A DNA stretch of 11,630 bases from Pseudomonas sp. (GTDB taxonomy: Bacteria; Pseudomonadota; Gammaproteobacteria; Pseudomonadales; Pseudomonadaceae). Every line of letters starts with the position of its first letter. The first letter of the stretch is position 1. A model generated the notes under the pieces. That model was not told where the DNA came from, did not search any database, and was given only the letters and a program-made list of their open reading frames with translations. The stretch covers positions 1 through 11,630 of the forward strand of contig DNMQ01000391.1 in NCBI GenBank assembly GCA_003488145.1, given 5' to 3'. Below, in pieces: positions 8,201 to 11,630 of this stretch. Made by a program: the position numbers and the translations under genes.

Positions 8201-8318
8201 TTATGCCGAGAGCGCCGCGTTGGGCAACAGCTCGCTCGGCGCTGGCATGCAGGTGCTGACCAAGCCTTTCGCGATAGATGTCCTCGCGGCCCGGGTGCTC
8301 GAGATGATGAAAGGCTAG
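5292..8318 (+). CDS. Hybrid sensor histidine kinase with four PAS-type domains and a C-terminal receiver
   Basis: The product is 1008 residues and appears cytoplasmic, with no membrane segment. Order: a short coiled coil (about 5-27), PAS domains at about 84-200, 208-335, 340-458 and 470-600 (the second and fourth have the HPxDR/HPEDR pattern of PAS_3-type folds), a coiled coil (600-635), HisKA with GGLAHDFNNLL (His646 as phospho-acceptor), an ATPase domain with its N-box at Asn756-Asn760, DTGTGM, FFTTK and GTGLGLS, and a receiver at about 888-1005 with Asp895/Asp896, phospho-acceptor Asp940 and Lys991. All key catalytic residues are present. It should autophosphorylate on His646 and pass phosphate to Asp940; the signal is unknown. 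No response regulator or Hpt gene lies nearby, so its partner must be elsewhere. The GTG start at 5292 lacks a Shine-Dalgarno; the GTG at 5340 is an alternative. Confidence 0.93.
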   Translation: MEIALENLTREELEAEVARLRTVLDRAGIDPDPALSQVHRDSQPAREQHRQRPTPAQLGASKHLPETLHASLLALAGSEARQRAIFESAIDFAIILTDTAGIITDWNAGAEQVMGWTADEMRGQSAERFFTPADRTCDWLGEEMQSALREGRALDERWHLRKDGQQFWAAGELSPIHDENGAHLGFMKILRDRTSEHLAGLAMEDTQVRYRLAAKATNDAVWDWDLLNNHVLWNDALEQAYGHPLANVDSSGDWWLAHIHPDDRARIHRSIHAVIDGSEVTWTDEYRFRRLDGSYADILDRGHVIRDVHGQAVRMIGAMLDLTRMRAAEAALRQSEERFSTILETIEAAFAIVQVKFDADDNPVDYCFLEANPAFERQAGVDLRGKWVTEFAPDLEQFWFEIYGHVAKTGEPTNFENYAEAFERWFDVRAVRVGDPAERRIAILFNDVTERRNAEERLRISEALARENVQRVQLALEAGAIIGTWNWHLPTDRFTVDEGFASAFGLDPTLARDGLSLEQIIATVHPEDRDGLIAAIEEVIARGGAYAHQYRVRRADGRFYWLEANGRVDHAEDGTPLSFPGVLIDVEDRRSIEAERDRATAALRALNDTLEQRVAERTAELVQAEEKLRQSQKMEAVGQLTGGLAHDFNNLLAGISGALELMNLRISQGRLDDIDKYMAAAQGAARRAAALTHRLLAFSRRQTLDPRPVDVNMLMEGMTELIQRTVGPSILLETISAPDLWAASVDASQLENAILNLCINSRDAMPDGGRITIETANRVLSPEMAQAYDLPASEYLSLSVTDTGTGMTPSVIAKAFDPFFTTKPIGEGTGLGLSMIYGFAKQSGGQVRIDSEVGRGTSMCIYLPRYHGNAGTGTLAQSNPATALAGACGTILIVDDEPTVRLLLMDVLGDLGYTLIEASDSVAGLKLLQSDVSIDLLITDVGLPGGMNGRQMADAGRQVRPGLKTLFITGYAESAALGNSSLGAGMQVLTKPFAIDVLAARVLEMMKG
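5330..5342 (+). promoter_or_regulatory. Internal ribosome-binding site and alternative GTG start in the kinase gene
   Basis: GGAGG at 5330-5334 stands five bases before an in-frame GTG (5340-5342), codon 17 of the long form. The GTG at 5292 has no such site. The long form is kept because the sequence before codon 17 (LENLTREELEAEVARLR) looks like the N-terminal coiled coil common in this kinase type, but the shorter protein of 992 residues could be the main product. Confidence 0.4.
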
Positions 8319-8399
8319 GTCAGGCTTCGAGCGTTCTATTTCGGCCGTCCAGTTGAAGAATCGAAGCAATGCGCCTAGCCTCTCGCTCTGCTTTCAGGG

Positions 8400-8415
8400 C
8401 CGCCGATTCCGGCGG
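8400..8415 (+). terminator. Weak candidate hairpin between the kinase gene and ktrB
   Basis: CCGCCG (8400-8405) pairs with CGGCGG (8410-8415) around a four-base loop, and the following stretch is pyrimidine-rich (TTCTCACTCTTC) without a true T-run. It lies 81 bases after the kinase stop and 33 before the ktrB start. It could weaken read-through from the kinase gene or shape the ktrB leader. Six pairs and no T-run make it a weak call. Confidence 0.3.
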
Positions 8416-8448
8416 TTCTCACTCTTCGGATCCGTCAGTGTGGGTCGA

Positions 8449-9777
8449 ATGAAATCACTGCTGCACCCAGGCAGGGTTGTCTCGCTCGTTTTTCTCTTCG
8501 CCATTCTCTGCGGTACAGCGTTGCTGTCATTGCCCGCTGCCCAAGCCCAGGGTGAGTCGGCGCCGTGGATCACTGCCTTCTTTACCGCCGTGTCAGCGGT
8601 CAGCGTCACCGGGCTGGTGGTAGTCGACACCGGCACTTATTGGTCCACTTTCGGCCAGGTGGTGATCATGCTGCTGTTTCAGCTCGGTGGCTTCGGCATG
8701 ATGACCCTGGCAACCCTGCTCGGGTTGCTGGTCAACCGCTCGTTTCACCTACGAACCAAGCTGATCGCCCAGGCCGAATCCCACGTGCTGGGGCTGGGTG
8801 ATATCACCAGCGTGGCGAAGCTTGTTTTGGTGGTGACGCTGGTAATGGAGCTGGCGGTGATGCTGCTGCTCACCCTGCGTTTGCATCTGACCTACGGCCT
8901 CGCCTGGGGCGATGCAGCCTGGAGCGGGCTGTTCCACGCCGTTTCGGCATTCAACAACGCCGGGTTCTCTATTCACGGCGACGGCCTGGTCCGCTATGCC
9001 ACCGATGCGCTGATCCTGACCCCGGTGATGAGCGCCATCGTGATCGGCGGGATCGGCTTTCCGGTGCTCTACGATCTGCGCAGCAAGTGGACCGATCCGC
9101 GGCATTGGTCGCTGCACACCAAGCTGACGCTGTCCGGGACTGGGGTATTGCTGGCAGGCGGCTTCCTGGCCGTGTTGCTGTTCGAGTGGTCCAACCCGGG
9201 CACGCTCGGCCCGATGGCCTGGGCGGACAAGATGCTCTCGGCGGCCTTCGTTTCCGTCTCGGCGCGTACAGCCGGCTTCAATGCCATCGACATCGGCGCG
9301 CTGACCCACGAGAGCTGGGCGCTGCACTATTTTCTGATGTTCATTGGCGGTGGCAGTGCCGGTACCGCGGGCGGGGTCAAGGTCGGAACAGTGGCCATCC
9401 TGGCGCTGATGGTGATCGCCGAGATTCGCGGCCGGCCCGATGTCGAGGTGTTCGGCCGTCGGGTCGGCAGTTCGGCGCAGCGCCAGGCTATCACCGTGCT
9501 GGTGCTGGGCAGCGCGCTGGTGGTGCTGGGTACGCTGGTCATCCTGCGCGACACCGATATCCCGACCGATCAGGTCATCTTCGAAGTCATTTCGGCATTC
9601 GGCACGGTCGGCCTGTCCACCGGCATTACCGCGGACCTGCCGGAAACCAGTCAGCTCATGCTGACCCTACTGATGTATGTCGGTCGGGTCGGCACCATCA
9701 CGCTGGCCGCTTCCCTCGCACTGGGCGAGCACCGCATGCCATACCGCTATCCGGAGGAACACCCAATTGTTGGCTAA
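8449..9777 (+). CDS. ktrB: KtrB/TrkH-family cation (K+) uptake channel subunit
   Basis: From the ATG at 8449 the product is 442 residues, the usual KtrB size. The four pseudo-repeats of the TrkH/KtrB fold are visible through their selectivity-filter loops: SAVSVTGLVV (49-58), SAFNNAGFSI (166-175), SVSARTAGFN (269-278) and SAFGTVGLST (382-391). The third repeat is followed by the gating-loop sequence GGGSAGTAGGVK (300-311), and the last by MYVGRVGT with the conserved Arg413. Such proteins form the inner-membrane K+ pore, gated by a cytoplasmic KtrA ring, and may be Na+-dependent. A longer frame begins at a TTG (8353), but its extra 32 residues are basic and unlike the family; LHPGRVVSLVF is the usual beginning. 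The Shine-Dalgarno before 8449 is weak. The 3' end overlaps ktrA. Confidence 0.92.
   Translation: MKSLLHPGRVVSLVFLFAILCGTALLSLPAAQAQGESAPWITAFFTAVSAVSVTGLVVVDTGTYWSTFGQVVIMLLFQLGGFGMMTLATLLGLLVNRSFHLRTKLIAQAESHVLGLGDITSVAKLVLVVTLVMELAVMLLLTLRLHLTYGLAWGDAAWSGLFHAVSAFNNAGFSIHGDGLVRYATDALILTPVMSAIVIGGIGFPVLYDLRSKWTDPRHWSLHTKLTLSGTGVLLAGGFLAVLLFEWSNPGTLGPMAWADKMLSAAFVSVSARTAGFNAIDIGALTHESWALHYFLMFIGGGSAGTAGGVKVGTVAILALMVIAEIRGRPDVEVFGRRVGSSAQRQAITVLVLGSALVVLGTLVILRDTDIPTDQVIFEVISAFGTVGLSTGITADLPETSQLMLTLLMYVGRVGTITLAASLALGEHRMPYRYPEEHPIVG
9753..9757 (+). promoter_or_regulatory. Ribosome-binding site of ktrA, located inside ktrB
   Basis: GGAGG lies nine bases before the TTG at 9767, in the last codons of ktrB. 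Two adjacent TTG codons (9767, 9770), and two more at 9779 and 9782, are in frame; the first has the best spacing. No ATG or GTG is available at this point, so this site decides the start. Confidence 0.7.
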
Positions 9778-10471
9778 ATTGTTGTTTTCAGAACAGTTTT
9801 CGTTCTCTAAAGGCGACAGCGTGGTGGTCATCGGGCTGGGGCGGTTCGGCAGCTCGGTGGCGCGCTCATTGACGCGTCTGGGCCATGACGTGATGGGCAT
9901 CGATCAGGCGGCGGAGCCGGTGCACACCTGGGCCGACCTGCTGACCCATGCGGTGCAGGCCGATTCCACCAATGTCATGGCGCTGCGGCAGCTCGGCGTC
10001 GCCGATTTTCCCCACGCGATCGTCGGCATCGGCTCCGACATGGCGGCAAGCCTGATGACCATCATGGCGCTGACCGAGCTGGGCATCAAAGACATCTGGG
10101 TCAAGGCGCTGACCGCCGAGCACGGACAGATCGCGACGCGGATCGGCGCGCACCATGTGGTCTATCCCGAGGCGGACATGGGCGAGCGGGTCGCCCATCT
10201 GATCTCCGGGCGGATGGTGGATTTCATCGAGTTCGACGACGGCTTCGCCATCGCCAAGATCCATGCCCCGGAACGCGTTCATAACGCGACGCTCGCCGCC
10301 GCCGGGGTGCGCGAGAAGTTCGGCGTGACCGTCGTGGGCCTCAAGCGCGCCAATGAGGATTTTCAGCATGCGACGCCCAGCACCCAGGTGCTGCCGGGTG
10401 ATCTGCTGATCGTTTCGGGCCCGACCCATGACATCCAGCGTTTCGCCGGCCAGGGGCGCAAGCGAAGCTGA
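9767..10471 (+). CDS. ktrA: KtrA/TrkA-family NAD-binding gating subunit of the K+ uptake system
   Basis: Starting at the TTG at 9767 the product is 234 residues, close to the usual KtrA size of about 220. An RCK_N (TrkA-N) Rossmann domain opens with VVVIGLGRFGSSVA (19-32, the GxGxxG loop at 23-28) and MGID, whose Asp46 ends strand two and suits NAD(H). An RCK_C domain occupies roughly residues 145-230, ending VLPGDLLIVSG. KtrA forms a cytoplasmic ring that gates KtrB in response to nucleotides. The gene overlaps ktrB by 11 bases and its ribosome-binding site is within ktrB, so the two are translationally coupled. A frame beginning at 9677 exists, but the extra 30 residues are ktrB shadow. TTG starts are uncommon; no better start is present. 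Confidence 0.92.
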   Translation: MLAKLLFSEQFSFSKGDSVVVIGLGRFGSSVARSLTRLGHDVMGIDQAAEPVHTWADLLTHAVQADSTNVMALRQLGVADFPHAIVGIGSDMAASLMTIMALTELGIKDIWVKALTAEHGQIATRIGAHHVVYPEADMGERVAHLISGRMVDFIEFDDGFAIAKIHAPERVHNATLAAAGVREKFGVTVVGLKRANEDFQHATPSTQVLPGDLLIVSGPTHDIQRFAGQGRKRS

Positions 10472-10476
10472 GGCCT

Positions 10477-10494
10477 GGAGCTACGCGCTCCTTT
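10477..10494 (+). terminator. Short candidate terminator after ktrA
   Basis: GGAGC (10477-10481) pairs with GCTCC (10487-10491) around a five-base loop and is followed by TTT. It begins five bases after the ktrA stop codon. The stem is only five pairs and the T-run three bases, so termination would be inefficient. The rest of the gap up to 10601 holds the leader of the next gene and shows no clear promoter. Confidence 0.3.
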
Positions 10495-10601
10495 AGTGCG
10501 GCAGCCGAGAGGCGACTACGCTTTCGGGCGGTCGAGCCTGCGGTTCAGTGATCGATAACCTGGGCTCGCTGCTTCCTTCGTTGAATTAGAGGACGCCGAA
10601 C

Positions 10602-10991
10602 GTGAATTCATTAACCGGCGGTTGCCTGTGCGGCAACGTGCGGATCATGACGGTGGGGCAGCCTTATCGCGTCGGGATCTGTCATTGCCTGGACTGCCGC
10701 AAACATCATGGCGCGCTGTTCTATGCGGCTGCGGTGTTCCCGCAGGATGCGGTAACCGTCGAGGGCGAGACGGCCGAATACGCCGGACGGCATTTCTGCC
10801 CACGCTGTGGCTCGTCGGTTTTTTCCCGCCTGGCCGATGAAATCGAGGTGCATCTCGGCGCCCTGGATGCACCCGACCAACTGACGCCGACCTACGAATG
10901 CTGGACCGTGCGCCGCGAAGGCTGGCTGCCGCCGTTTCCGCTCAACCGGCGCTACCAGCACGATCGCGACGACTCCAGCCGCTTCGAATGA
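10602..10991 (+). CDS. GFA/CENP-V-fold zinc-binding protein
   Basis: The 129-residue product has the cysteine pattern of the GFA family (PF04828): GGCLCGNVR (Cys8, Cys10), CHCLDCRK (Cys27, Cys29, Cys32) and FCPRCGSS (Cys66, Cys69), which bind zinc in family structures. The founding member was described as a glutathione-dependent formaldehyde-activating enzyme, but many relatives have no known substrate, so the name should not be taken as function. The start is a GTG at 10602 with AGAGGA (10588-10593) eight bases upstream; the GGCLCG motif beginning at residue 6 fits this start. It is convergent with the molybdopterin oxidoreductase gene and ends three bases from it. Link to formaldehyde or formate metabolism is only suggested by that neighbour. 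Confidence 0.88.
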   Translation: MNSLTGGCLCGNVRIMTVGQPYRVGICHCLDCRKHHGALFYAAAVFPQDAVTVEGETAEYAGRHFCPRCGSSVFSRLADEIEVHLGALDAPDQLTPTYECWTVRREGWLPPFPLNRRYQHDRDDSSRFE

Positions 10992-10994
10992 GCG

Positions 10995-11630
10995 TCATTG
11001 CCCGCTGGCGATCAGCGGCTGCTCGGTCTTTTGCGTGTTCGGCAGCACGCGAATCGCGATGAATTTCGAAGTCGGCGTGTGGCTGCGCTCGCCAAAGCTC
11101 TCCAGCGGCACCAGCGGGTTGGTTTCCGGGTAATAGGCGGCGGCCTGGCCGAGCGGGGTGTCGTAGGCGAGCAGGGTAAAACCGCGTACGCGGCGTTCGA
11201 TGCCGTCGTCCCACAGCGATATCAGATCGACCTGCTGCCCGGCTTCCAGGCCCAGCCGCTGGATGTCGGCGGGATTGACGAACACCACATCGCGCATGCC
11301 TTTCACCCCACGATAGCGATCATCCAGGCCATAGAGCGTGGTGTTGTACTGATCGTGGGAGCGCAGCGTTTGCAGGATCAGGTCGGCCTCCACGCCGTCG
11401 TGGCGGGCCTGCTCGGGTAGCAGATCGGCCGGCAACGGGTGCGCCTTGAACTCGGCTCGGCCGCTGGCCGTATTCCATTCGCGCCGGGCAGCGGTGTTGC
11501 CGAGGTAGAAGCCACCAGGACGGTGCAGGCGGTGGTCGAAGCCGGCGAAACCCGGGATGGTCGCCGCGATTAGCTCGCGGATACGGGCGTAGTCCTCCAC
11601 CAGCCAGAGCCAGTCCACCGGGCGCTTGCC
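10995..11630 (-). CDS. FdhF/YdeP-family molybdopterin oxidoreductase, C-terminal part (runs off right edge)
   Basis: The frame is open from the right edge to a TGA at 10995-10997; the 212 visible residues are the C-terminus of a protein that probably exceeds 700. They carry a molybdopterin-dinucleotide binding domain (PF01568): WNTASGRAEF, LQTLRSHDQYNTT, FVNPADIQRLGLEAGQQVDL, and near the end AAYYPETNPLVPLESFG and TPTSKFIAIRV, the ending I associate with E. coli YdeP-like formate dehydrogenase alpha relatives. Such proteins bind bis-MGD and a 4Fe-4S cluster; YdeP is linked to acid resistance but its reaction is not established. A GTG at 11618 is internal, not the start. The catalytic residue and iron-sulfur cysteines lie outside the window, so activity cannot be judged. 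Confidence 0.88.
   Translation of the reverse strand, partial: GKRPVDWLWLVEDYARIRELIAATIPGFAGFDHRLHRPGGFYLGNTAARREWNTASGRAEFKAHPLPADLLPEQARHDGVEADLILQTLRSHDQYNTTLYGLDDRYRGVKGMRDVVFVNPADIQRLGLEAGQQVDLISLWDDGIERRVRGFTLLAYDTPLGQAAAYYPETNPLVPLESFGERSHTPTSKFIAIRVLPNTQKTEQPLIASGQ

Overview
The window looks like chromosomal DNA from a Pseudomonas/Stutzerimonas-type gammaproteobacterium. This rests on high G+C, strong G/C third-position bias, and the resemblance of several products (TIGR04211-type SH3 protein, TerC-family membrane protein, multi-PAS hybrid kinase, YdeP-like formate dehydrogenase relative) to pseudomonad proteins. I could not run a database search, so the genus is an inference. No rRNA, tRNA, CRISPR array, insertion sequence or phage gene is visible.

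Layout. Positions 1-975 (minus) hold the N-terminal part of a divergent family GT51 peptidoglycan glycosyltransferase that runs off the left edge. Divergent from it is a plus-strand module: an AraC-family regulator (1169-1972), then azlC (2067-2786) and azlD (2783-3094), a two-subunit AzlCD-type exporter with an ATGA overlap. A 16-bp near-perfect palindrome lies between the regulator and azlC and is the best operator candidate in the window. Convergent with azlD, five bases away, is a minus-strand SH3/coiled-coil/membrane-anchor protein (3100-3774). After a 413-bp non-coding stretch comes a minus-strand TerC-family membrane protein (4188-4961).

The plus strand resumes with a 1008-residue hybrid histidine kinase (5292-8318: four PAS-like domains, HisKA, ATPase, receiver), then a KtrB/TrkH-type cation channel subunit (8449-9777) and its KtrA/TrkA-type NAD-binding partner (9767-10471). 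The last two overlap by 11 bases, and the ktrA ribosome-binding site lies inside ktrB. Next is a small GFA/CENP-V-fold zinc-binding protein (10602-10991). The window closes with the C-terminal part of a minus-strand FdhF/YdeP-type molybdopterin oxidoreductase (10995 to the right edge), convergent with and three bases from the GFA gene.

Functionally this is mostly housekeeping and stress physiology: wall synthesis, amino-acid export under a local regulator, metal/envelope membrane proteins, sensory signalling and K+ uptake. I found no convincing undescribed multi-gene system. The items most worth a second look are the palindrome in the AzlCD module, the altered catalytic motifs of the GT51 enzyme, the orphan hybrid kinase next to ktrBA, and the uncertain or non-canonical starts of several genes.
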